DNA from: Sanghuangporus weigelae
Lineage: Eukaryota; Basidiomycota; Agaricomycetes; Hymenochaetales; Hymenochaetaceae
Assembly: GCA_033182465.1 (NCBI GenBank)
Contig: CP137323.1
Span: 806,001 to 870,000, forward strand
Direction: 5' to 3'
DNA: 64,000 nucleotides
The position numbers and the translations under genes were made by a program. The notes under the pieces were generated by a model, which made no database searches, was not told the DNA's origin, and was given only the letters and a program-made list of their open reading frames with translations. Positions 11,426 to 21,298 of this stretch are shown here, one piece after another. Position 1 is the first letter of the stretch. Each line of letters opens with the position of its first letter.

Positions 11426-11570
11426 GATGGTAAGAGATGAAAAAAAAAAAAAAGTGATGTGGCAACGAAGAAGGTAGCTGCTTATAAACGTATTCCCAGC
11501 TCGCTTACTAGCCCTCCGGAGATCAATGATCCAAAGTCCGCAAACATACACTATCTTCAGATTCAACGGC

Positions 11571-12770
11571 CTATACAAGCACATCATAGCGACAGTGGCG
11601 AAAGAAGGAATAACTATCCAAAGAATTAATGGAATACACCTGCCTGCAGAGTTGCTCAACAACTGACGTGTCATCCTGAGGACCGGGACCCTGCCGTTTT
11701 AACCTGGACTTGATTACGGAGAATGCAAGTTCAATAGGATTGTAGTCTGGTGAGTAAGGAGGAAGAAATTCAAGCCTGACACCCCTAAGCAAAGGGGTCA
11801 GTACAAGCTGCGACTTGCATTGCTAGTGAGACAGACCGAGATTCGATGAGCTCCCGGATCTCGGGAGCCTTGTGTATCGGGCAGTTGTCCATCACGATGA
11901 CTGATTGGGTGCCGGGGAAGGGATGCATTTTGTCCAACAGGCCGGCAATGAATTCCGCAAACAATTTGGTATTGAATGCGCCCTGTACGATAGTGCAGTC
12001 GATTGTCCCGTCGAGGCTGATAGCTGGCAAGACGGAGAAGCTAACGGAGTGAATCAGAAGCTTGCGACGCGCCACAAGAGGCAGAATCACCGTTTCCCCC
12101 TATTGAAAAACTGCTTGCGACACGCACAGCGACCCTCAAGGGCCCAAGCAGTGTTGCAAAGAAAAGCCCGCCGATTGCAAGCACTCTCATTGACAAACAC
12201 CAGCTGTTCCGCTGTGTACTGAGAGGCGATACGTGCAACGTACTGTGCACGCAGAGTCTCATTCCGCTCGAGAGCCCTTTTCGATAACTAGACAACGACG
12301 ATTTCAGTTCGCATGGACTGCGTGGGGAAGCAAAGCGACAGAGACAGCCACCTTCTTAAGTGTGAAACCAGCGCGCAGCAAGGACCTGCGTATAGTCACA
12401 TCCAAGACCTCCTTCTCCCATCTTTCCTGGAGCAGTAGCCTCAACTCGTCGATGTAACGGTCATTGAGATTGCTTAGTGACCCGCAAAGGAACTATGTGG
12501 TGTGAACCAACAGCTACCAGGACAGGTTTCAACATGTGCATACCTCGGTGTGGATATAATCAAGCACTCGAGGCCTTCCACGAAAACCAAGTTCATGCGC
12601 AGCAACAGTCCCGTTGCGCTTGAACTCTCGTATTATCCGGAAAACTGTTGTCTTGGGTATGTTGATCAAGGCTGCGATCTGAGAGGTGCTGAGTTTCTTG
12701 TTCATAGTGATGATGCATTCCCGTAAATCGTTGGACAGCCTTCTGCCGCGTCGCCGGGGTTGCATGAACG
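11571..12770 (-). mobile_element. Tc1/mariner-like transposon, family A copy 2
   Basis: The more complete family A copy. On the minus strand it starts with an HTH domain (MQPRRRGRRLSNDLRE...TTVFRIIREFKRNG), then an exon with LLQERWEKE and LLRAGFTLKK, the first catalytic region FVNESACNRR, the exon with VMDNCPIHKAPEIRELIESR, and the final exon VRLEFLPPYSPDYNPIELAF to VLV. At least four introns with GT-AG ends separate them. The first acidic residue is Asn instead of Asp, as in copy 1. Terminal inverted repeats and a TA duplication were not found by eye. It lies between gene Z, transcribed in the same direction, and an unassigned stretch. Confidence 0.85.
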
Positions 12771-13504
12771 AATGCTCAACATAAGCTGTAGAGATGGTGG
12801 CTGTGAAGATGGTGATGGCTCGAGATCAAGTGGCGACTCGACACGTGAGTCCTCAAATGCGTTGCTGCCTCCTATCTCTTTGCCGTGGTGCCTCATCTCT
12901 CGTGATGGCCCGTCCCCAACAACTGGGGGTTCCCTCATGCCTGTGGGTGATGAGGGATTGGTGAGGGTGAGGAGGGAACTGTGGACAAGTGATGAGAGCT
13001 ACTGTGTGGGGAGATGCTGCGTACGAAAGACTACCGTCGTGTGCGTACACTCGTGTTTCTCTGAGAGATGTTTCTGCGGCCCTGGCGGGCACGCTTGGTT
13101 TGGTTGCAGCAGGAGTGCATGATGGCCGAGCCGACCTTGTTCGCCCTCGCCCAGATATGATTTTGGGTGACATTTCAGCAGAGGATGGTCACCGGGGTGG
13201 TTTCAAGTCTGATTGGTAGATAGTACAAGTAATGTAGCCACACCCAAGCCTAAGTCAGCTCAGCTACTGTCTTGGCTGAAAGCGCCTATGCTGCTGTCTT
13301 TTTAGCAGAAACAATCAGATTTTTTGGTGTCCAAATGCGTGAGTTATGACAGATGCAATGAAGTAGGGGAGAGTTCTGTGAGCAGGAGTGACAACAAACC
13401 ACCCAGTTTCACTACCACAATCATGTCAGGGAGCCTCGAGGAGTTGCGTACAGGTGCCCACTGGGCTGGCCTGATTTATCAAACTTGAATCAGATTTTTC
13501 CGGA
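12771..13504. other. Unassigned stretch between transposons
   Basis: About 730 bp with short Ser/Arg/Pro-rich open frames on both strands and no recognisable protein. It is probably the 5' non-coding side of family A copy 2 plus decayed sequence. Nothing here is supported as a gene. Confidence 0.4.
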
Positions 13505-13793
13505 TGATGTTGGGCAAGCTACAATTTTTACACTGAACGGAGGGCATGACAAGGATTTAGCATTACGATGCTATCTTTTTAGTAGCGAAGTACATACTCA
13601 ACAAAACCCAGACATTTTTATATGTACTGGAGCGCATTTTCGAGCAGGTTTTTTACATGGTTATATCAGATTTTTATGTGCTGTATTGACTGAGATATTC
13701 GCTATTTTGTTTTTTTTTGCTCATCCAGGATGCACTTTGCATCAAAAATACACGTGATTTTCCAAATTGCCAACAATTTTGCAATTAGCTGTA
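13505..13793 (+). repeat. Short non-coding element, copy 1 (MITE-like)
   Basis: A/T-rich stretch starting aagctacaatttttacac and ending ccaacaattttgcaattagc. A diverged copy in the same orientation lies at 22886-23277, with the same start, a shared ttgactgagaaatt-like middle, cacgtg, and the same ccaacaattttg end. The two ends are roughly inverted (agctacaattttt versus aaaattgttg...tagct). It abuts the 5' end of transposon B copy 1. Confidence 0.5.
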
Positions 13794-15368
13794 AAATACT
13801 CCATGTAAAAATCTAATTCAGGCGGCGTAGCCTGGGCCAGTATAAGAGGCACTCATGAACAAGTTTTTGCGGTGAAAGGAGATGCCCTTCGTGATAGAGT
13901 AGGACAACATCCTGGCATGCTCACTTGCAAACTCCCATCCCCTCAGCAGTGCATCTACCATAATTCACGCATTTCGACGGTTAAAGTCTAGTTCTTTATT
14001 CCAAGGACATCCATCGATGAGGGCTTTCAATAGGGTATACATTGATTGCAATTGTCGAGGTGAATAGCTACAGTACATGGGTCATTCCTATATTGAAGGT
14101 CAGCACAAGCACTTCACCGCCTTGGCTTTCGTAATGTGTGCGCAGCCAACCTCCTCTCAACTACACTCTGTTACACCCTTATGACACGCGGAAAGCCGCT
14201 ATCACCAGATGCACAGGCTATGCTCATACATATGCACTCAAGGGGAGGCTTTTCAGTTCGAGATATGTCTTGGTTCACGGGCGTTTCAAAATCCACGGTC
14301 AATAATACAATACAGTGGCACAAAGAGACAAGGAAAGTCAGGCAATCTGCCAAGCGGCATGGTCGGCCAAGGATGTTGTCCTATGTAGACACAAATGTGA
14401 GTCAGACCCTCCAGATCCTTTTCATCTTTGCTGGCTGAGTGATGCACAACAGTTTATTTTGGACTCGATAGAACGGCAACGTGATTCTTATCTTGCTGAA
14501 CTGAAAGACATGCTCCTGCGCATTCGAGGAAAGGAGGCTTCAACACAAACAATAGAATGAACATTGAAGCGAGCAGGATTTACTCTGAAAGAGGTGTGGA
14601 TATCAAGTTGTCTGTTGTAGATCTATGGCTCACATCTTATTGATGACAGATCAGCAAAGAAGCGCTGGAACGCAGTAAAACCAGATGATTGCAGTATCGG
14701 CTCAGGATGGCCTCCCAGTACTCGACGGATCAGCTGGTATTTGTGGACGAGAGTGCATGCGACAGGCATACCTATCTGCGGGGTAAAGCATGGGCTTTAG
14801 AGGGCCACCAAGCAATTCGCAAACAGGTGTTTCTGAGAGGTAAACGGTATGTCCCACGCCCACTCTCCGGCCAGAATCCATCTCAATCCCTTTAGATATT
14901 CTATTCTTTCTGCAATTACGATGGATGGTATGATCTATTGCACAATTGTGGAAGGGTCCTTTAATTCAGCATTGTTCTACGATTTCGTTGCCTCTCTGTT
15001 GGAACACATAAACCCATGGCCAGCACGGAATTCTGTAATTGTCATGGACAATTGCACAATCCACAAGGTGCCAGAGGTTCGGGAACTCATCGAGTCCAGG
15101 TACGTTTATCACTTCTGTCACCAACTTCTCTTGATCCATTAAGGTTTAGGGGAATGAAAGTTGAATTCCTTCCGCCATACTCACCGGATTTCAACCCGAT
15201 TGAGCTTTCCTTTTCCTTGTTGAAAGCTCGTCTTCGAAATGTGTGTTGGACACATGAAGGGATTGGGATTGATGCGGTCATCTTACAACTCTACGGAGAG
15301 GTCATGTCAATTAATGCTCAAGACTGTCGTGCCTTCTACACCTATTGCGGATATATCAGAGGTGCGTA
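13794..15368 (+). mobile_element. Tc1/mariner-like transposon, family B copy 1
   Basis: A 1575-bp element with a multi-exon DDE_3 transposase. It has an HTH region (LSPDAQAMLIHMH...VSKSTVNNTI), LKDMLLRIRGKEAS, RAGFTLKE, the first Asp in LVFVDESACDRH, the second Asp in VIVMDNCTIHKVPEV, and the Glu in PPYSPDFNPIELSF. All three catalytic acidic residues are present. An in-frame TGA sits just before TLKRAGFTLKE, where relatives usually have Trp-Arg, so the copy is probably not autonomous. An inverted copy of exactly the same span is at 21299-22873. No clear terminal inverted repeats were seen. The element is convergent with Z', whose stop is about 120 bp away. Confidence 0.88.
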
Positions 15369-15486
15369 GTCATTTCTCTCGGCATTATGTATCTGGCTCA
15401 CATACGTACAGATAATGCAAAGTAGGGACGGAGTTAAATCCGATGTTCTATGTACAGAAGTCAATGACCACGTATTAACTCCATCT

Positions 15487-17935
15487 TCACCATCCGCTCG
15501 TTCTGTTGATTTGTTCGATGTCCTCGGATGCATAATGAATGATGCGATTTACTAGTCCGACGTTGAGTTTAATGTTGGCTTTGCGCGCGAGGTCCTCTAT
15601 GCCTTGTCTTTTCAAATCACCGACATCATCAAGCCTGACTATACCGTTGTTTTCGAAGAGAGGAAGAAGTGACTTGTAGTCGAACCCGTTGCGATCTCTT
15701 TCTAAATCTTCGGAAAAGGATCGCAGCCAGTTTGATGCCAATGGGAAATTCCTTGCTGGGCGTGGACTAGAAGGCAGAGTACTGCGTGGAAGCTTTTCAG
15801 TGGCCTCCATAGCTGTCGTAGGCTGTGTGATAGGTACAGTGGATATTGCAGCAACGTTCTCTGGCGTGGCAAGGGAAGTCTGTTGTTTGCCTTTCTTCTG
15901 GTCCAAAATCTTGAGAGACTCCGGTACTTCATGAACAGTAGCCCCAGGTATTCCTTTGTGCTAAGAGTGATAGTAGGTGAGAGAAACCGACAGATAACAG
16001 GGCAGGTGTACTTATGATCATCTTCGCATGTTCAAGGAGGTCTGCATTTGTGTAAGGAATGTGGTCATTGGAATTTCTGATATGACTGCAGAGAATTCCG
16101 CCGTACTTGTCGCATTTGAAGTTCATTGTGATCTTTCTGGAAATCTGCTTGATTTGGTTGTCATATTCAACCCGAGCACTCTGCAACGCATCCTGAACTT
16201 GGTTAATGTCACCCCTCTTCTGAGTGGTTGATTTACCAGATGCCTTTGCCTGTGAATGGCCTGTCAATAAAATACTACGGTAGGGTAGAAGATTGATATT
16301 ACCTGAGCCTGAGTTGTGACAATAAGGGTAATGTCTGGGTTGATATCCTTCTTCTTCTTGAGCTGCTTTTGTTCCTCCTGGTATTCCCGAACACGGTTAA
16401 ATAGCTTGTCTACCTCCATTTGAGAGTCTAGGAAGTGGAGCACGAATTTGTTTGTTCCGATCTTCCTAGACTATGACGTCGACTCATAGCTAAGTCCCTC
16501 AATGATGCTACGACCACCAAGTTGGTCCACAACTGCATTGAGAAGATCAACAAGGGTCATTCCAGAGTTAATTTCAAGAGAGCATGATCCGAATCCATCG
16601 GACAATTGGACATTGAGGTTAAAGATATCTTGTTCTGTCTCACGTTGAGGTGTTGATGTGACCAGACCCCACGCCTTAGCTCTTTCAAATGACATGCTAA
16701 TGTTCAAGCCATCATCTTCTATAGAGATTTGGCATGTCTTAGAGCCTGTTCAGGTGCAGTAACTCACGAGATAGCGCGCACTAAAAAAAGAGATCACGAT
16801 CTCGTGAGATAGAGATTGATAATCTCTATCTCATGAGTTGTTCAGCTGCCTCTATCTCGACTCGCTATCTCTATCTGTAACCTCTATCTCCCTGCCAAAA
16901 CTTGTCACGGCCAAGATACAGGTCTGACCTGTATCTCGTTCGTGCAATCTCAATCTCTTAGCATGGCCTCTGCAATGCCTTTCCCCTCTCCATACTATCT
17001 CTCTCCCTCTCCCTCCATCAACGGCTGTTGTCAATTGACTGATCTACGACCAATGACGACTCCGAGGTGACTCACTTGACAATCGGTGACTATGTGATGT
17101 CCACTCCCTGTTCATGGAACAGCCACCAAAAGACCATCCTCCTTAACATGCTCAAGAAGGCAAGGGAAGCCGGTCTGCAGTCGGAGTCCGGATTGAAGAA
17201 CACTGCTTTTGAGCTGGTCGTCGAGGCATTGGATTGTTCTTCTTCAGTGTCGACATCGAGGGAGGGGGTATTTTGCAGTGAAGAGATTTGTAATAAAGTA
17301 TATTATATAATACACAAGTCTCGGTAGGAACAATCATGTCATATCAGTACATCACATCAGAAATAGGCAGACTGTTCGGTACACATGATCCTCTACCTCT
17401 ATCTCTATCTTGCAAAGTACCAGATAGAGATAGAGCAAGATAGAGATTACGTGAGTTACTGCACCCGAACAGGCTCTTAGCATTTTCCAATCTGGGTGTA
17501 AGATGAGACACACCGGGAATTTCAAATACATTTTTATCCCCAGGTGGCTTAGTCTTATCAGGAGAGTCGGGGGTCTCAACGTATTCATATGTGTTGTCCT
17601 CATATGGCACTTCTAGCTCAGACGCGAGTGCCACATCATAGATGGACTTGTCACCAGGTGCTTCATCGTCTGCACTAGCAGCCCTGCGAACCCTTTTGTT
17701 TGTCTGAAACTAGTGATCAGATTTGAAGAAAACAATTTTGGGTATTGGTTCTCCATACCATTCCTTCAGTTTGCCTTGTTGTCACCTCAGGGATAAGGTT
17801 CAATGATGGATCTGGCAGTGCGTTCTTGCGAGGGCGACCTCGGGGGCGCTTGATGTTTGCCGCCCTCGTCCGAATGTCTTCGTGCTCCTCGGCTTCCCTG
17901 AGCTTTGCCGACTTTCTTGTTGTACAAGGGGGCAT
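15487..17935 (-). pseudogene. Gene Z': Z-family paralogue, interrupted by a DNA transposon
   Basis: Paralogue of Z with the same order. Exon 17759-17935 begins MPPCTTRKSAKLRE and carries an AT-hook (KRPRGRPRK). Exon 17703 to 16303 holds an acidic stretch and the beta-grasp-like segment (DIFNLNVQLSDG, then RKIGTNKFVLHFL). Exon 16012-16249 has Cys-x7-Cys, DHIPYT and LLEHAKMI. Exon 15487-15953 carries the C-terminal helical domain (WLRSFSEDLERD to IIHYASEDIEQI). A 735-bp transposon (16742-17476) with TTA duplications splits exon 2. Without it and one TTA the five coding pieces total 1545 nt, a whole number of codons. There is one nonsense codon, TAG at 16473-16471, at the place where Z has Trp in GPWFKK. 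The gene therefore looks recently inactivated. It shares a mirror-symmetric promoter with W. Confidence 0.78.
16742..17476 (+). mobile_element. PIF/Harbinger-like non-autonomous element inside Z' exon 2
   Basis: 735 bp with terminal inverted repeats of about 27 bp (gagcctgttcaggtgcagta at the left, its near-perfect inverse at the right) and a 3-bp TTA duplication at 16739-16741 and 17477-17479. A 3-bp TTA/TWA target is typical of PIF/Harbinger. Subterminal regions are full of gagatagag repeats, including a near-perfect hairpin at 16801-16837. An 86-codon open frame at 17067-17327 (WNSHQKTILLNMLKKAREAG, then GLKNTAFELVVEAL) resembles the Myb/SANT-like DNA-binding domain that accompanies Harbinger transposases. 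No DDE transposase is present, so movement would need help from elsewhere. Confidence 0.8.
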
Positions 17936-18159
17936 GTTGCTGGATGTAGATGAGATGAGAAATTGAGAAAAAAATTCTGAGGCTTTAGCCGACATAACAC
18001 GCGCCATCGCACTGCAGGAGAACAATTTGCTAAGTCCTTCATCTCTTGTTAAGACTACCATTGACTCAACAACTACCTCGATGCCTTGAAGACCTCAAGA
18101 GCAAGACCAAAGCATTTATCGACCTCTAACCCTAAAAGTTCTGATCGACCAAAATCCCC

Positions 18160-18786
18160 ATAAGGTAGGGAAAGTATAAACTCAACTAGCTGTGACACGC
18201 GTCGTGCGACCCTGACCTTCCTCATTTGGCACAACAACACAACTCTTTAATTCTGCCTCCCACACCTCAGAAGCATACATTTGTTCTGCATACATGTCTT
18301 TGGATTGTAGATATCTACAGATATATGTTTTTAAATTTCAAAAATACTAAAATTTGGCCGACCAATCAAGGAAACAAATTTTTTTGTACCAAATGGCTCA
18401 GGATTCATTTTCCATCATCCTGGCGAAGTTTCAGAAATTTTTGAAATTTTGACCTCTGGACTTTTTCCGTGTCCTGGAAAACTCCGAGTGACTAATACTG
18501 CCTATATATAGTAATTTTATGCTTAGTTAACCATTATTAGTAAGAGTCATCTTATGGTGCTTGGAACTCAGCATAGACTTGCTTAAACATCATAAAAAGC
18601 ATTCTATCATACATTAAAACACATTGGTAGACAAATGCTATGATATTTTGGTGTTCAACAAGTACCGGGATATCTTACCTCGAGATTTTTGCTGCTAGGG
18701 TCCTTCCTAATTAGGCTAAATCAGGGACTTTCAGGGTCATCAGTCACATGTGACAGCTAGTCGAGTTTATACTTTCCCTACCTTAT
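18160..18786. promoter_or_regulatory. Mirror-symmetric divergent promoter of Z' and W
   Basis: A 38-bp module (core tgacagctagtcgagtttat followed by actttccctaccttat) occurs at 18749-18786 facing W and, inverted with about two mismatches, at 18160-18197 facing Z'. Each copy lies about 120-225 bp before its gene's ATG and includes TTTATA/TTATATA boxes that can act as TATA elements. The 550 bp between the two is A/T-rich with no gene. The identical modules suggest that both genes respond to the same factor. Confidence 0.7.
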
Positions 18787-18905
18787 ATACAAGGCCCTCA
18801 CTCACTCTCCTGCAATTCCCTTTTCTCATTCCTTCTCCACACTCTCACCCTCTCTGCCTTTTATCATTCGTCTCCGCACACTCTGCCATCGAAAGTTTAT
18901 AAGCC

Positions 18906-21036
18906 ATGCCAGATTCACAGCCACTTGAGAAATCTCCTCCGGTGTCGATTTTGAAGAAGGAAAAGTCCGTTGTTGGTGCGTAAACGACTTTAGGTTGATT
19001 GAGACAGAGCGCCGATCTTAGAAACTGGTGATGCGTCTCCGAAATCGGATTCGCCTCCTGATTTGGGTGTCCACCTTGAATCAGGTGTAGCAACTCCTAA
19101 GTCGGGCCCATCTCCGAAGTCGGGTTCATCTCCCAAGCCACTGTCAGTTGCGTCATCTAAGCAGCATTCCAGCGCCGATTCGGGTTCGATTCGGTGGAGC
19201 GTGTATTGAGACTTAGACTCTCTGAGTGGGTTGACTATTCTTAGACAAAGGGCGATATGACTGACCCCCCCTATGCTTCTAGCCGACAATGGTTGCCTTG
19301 CAAAGGATTTAGTCATGCGGAGCGCCAGAGCATTGGACAACGCAAAAAAGAGACAGAAATATCATCCTGGGAAAGAAATCGAACTTTACCAGAAAAACCT
19401 CGAAAATGCTCAAATACTCGCTAGGATACGCAATGTGGACCTTCTGTCTTCGAGGATGGAAACATGCATTATGCAAAGCCAAATTGATGAATTGAGGCAA
19501 AGCGTCTCTGACCTCAATACAGCAACGTTTGGTGGCACAAAGAAAGTAACCAAGAGCCTTACCGACACAGTAGGTTTTCTAATTTATGATGCATGACCAC
19601 ATAACTTATCGGGATGGGACTAGTCTCCTGAAAACACTCCTATTTATCGCCGCCAGTTCGTCCGCAATTGTCAAAATCGCTTTTACCAGGGGATGTCAAT
19701 TTTCTACAAGCAATATTTTAAGGAACATCTACTCCGCAGAATCTTACAATTCAGCGAATATCAAGAGGAGCAGCTGCAAGGATTGAAAGAGCTGCTAGAG
19801 GGGTTCCGCCGTAGGGACGAGTCCATGGAGTATGAATTCAAGGATCTTAATAACAAGTTGCGCACTAGTCCGAGTCCTACATTCGGTGGGGCAAGTTCCA
19901 ACAAGTCTCAGGCAGACTCCATTTCTGTGTCTTCTACAGATGCAGCTGCAGCTTTGAAAGCATCCTGGCACGTCACCATACCCATACCGAGTCAATCTAC
20001 AAGGTCGTTGGTGCCTCGAGCTGGTTCTCTCGCTTCTACGAAGAAGAAAGCATACAAATGGGATGGCAAGAAACTCATTCTCGACTTGGGACTAGAGGAA
20101 AAACTGGACCCGATGCACCTTTACAAATTTAATGCTTACTTCACCCATAACGATTCGGAATTCAATCTTTTCTGGAATAAACTTTGCTTCAACGGAAAGG
20201 TGCTCGAGCTGACATACACTTCCCCGCTTACAGACGAGGTTGTGACGAAGCCGTTTTCGTGGCCAAATTCAATAACTTTGTACGAATGGGGTCTTTGTCT
20301 ATTGCAATTCATCACCGAACTTAAGAAGAGAGCAAAGGATGGAGGCACTGATCTTGATGATCTTGGAGGTAAAGGGCGGTCCATCAAGTTCAAGCAAATA
20401 GTACACCTTGTCGATTTGGTTTTGAAAACCCAACACAAGGAGGAATCATCTGGACGAGCGGGCTCACGAGTTCCACGTGGCAAACCATCAAAAGAGAAGC
20501 AACCCACCAAAACTGCACGCTCCTCGAAGAAGGACTCAGTGTCTGGTGACAAAGCGTATGCGATGAAGAAAGCTCTGGATGATGCCAACCTTTGTCTCTT
20601 CCTCGTCAAGAACGAAAAGTTGCTGCAATGTATCATTGCTGCCCCCTTTCCAATAAAGGAGGAAGGGAACCAGCTTGCACATCCCGACGCACCAGACGAT
20701 GTGGCAAAATGGAAAGAGTTTGGTAGGAGGATGGGCCTCATCGAGAGTATTTCCAAAGAAGAAAAGAACAAAGTACATCGTGATGCTCTTGATACCGTGT
20801 CCGCCTTCGTAGGGCTTCAGCTAAACGGCGAACTTACGGACCAGTTCGATGAACTTGTTCCTTCGAAGCTGAAAGGCGGGATTGATAGTGGTTCGCAGCC
20901 GTCTGGAGGTGGTAAGGATGAGGGCCAGAGCCGAGGCGAGAGCGAGGGCAAAGTGCTCGTTCCTGAGCAGCCAGCAGGTAGCATCATTTCGGGAACTTCT
21001 GGAGCTGGGAAGGGCAAGGAGGTTAGGTTTGGCTAG
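18906..21036 (+). CDS. Gene W: unknown protein with PIKxxGNxxAHP motif
   Basis: Four exons, 18906-18975, 19022-19183, 19283-19569 and 19690-21036, give 621 residues. The third junction (donor after 19183) uses a weak GTTCGA donor and is the least certain. The N-terminus is a Ser/Pro/Lys-rich tail with repeated SPKSG units (about 25-75). Next comes a helical, partly coiled-coil segment (ALDNAKKRQKYHPGKEIELY to IDELRQSVSDL, about 85-170) that may correspond to the N-terminal part of X. Then follow EYQEEQLQGLKELLEGF, a Trp/Phe-rich middle domain (ILDLGLEEKLDPMHLYKFN onward), a basic linker (about 365-395) and the shared motif FPIKEEGNQLAHP near 430. The end is Gly/Ser/Glu-rich. The family is not recognised. 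All frames are intact, unlike its divergent partner Z'. Family B copy 2 lies about 260 bp downstream. Confidence 0.72.
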
Positions 21037-21298
21037 ATGGACACTACCTACGGACACTGAGCCGCTCTTGTCAGCACCCATATGCAATCTGTTCACATTC
21101 TCTGGACCTCATTGTTGCTTTCAGAATATTGGCGAGAGGACTTTTCGTGTTTCTTCTGTCTTACTCGCATGTCGTGTCTTTTCCGTGTACAATAACAATA
21201 TGTATGAGTGCATTTATTTATTTATTATGAACGAATGCTCGAAGTGTGTCGTGTAGTATTCTCGATCTGTATTTACGTGCGATAAATAACAGAAAAAT

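Noticed and set aside
13485-13757. 90-codon plus-strand frame
   Set aside because: It falls in the A/T-rich MITE-like repeat and has no domain or splice structure.
17067-17327. Independent host gene inside Z'
   Set aside because: It lies wholly between the inverted repeats of the Harbinger-like element and is best read as that element's Myb/SANT-like remnant.
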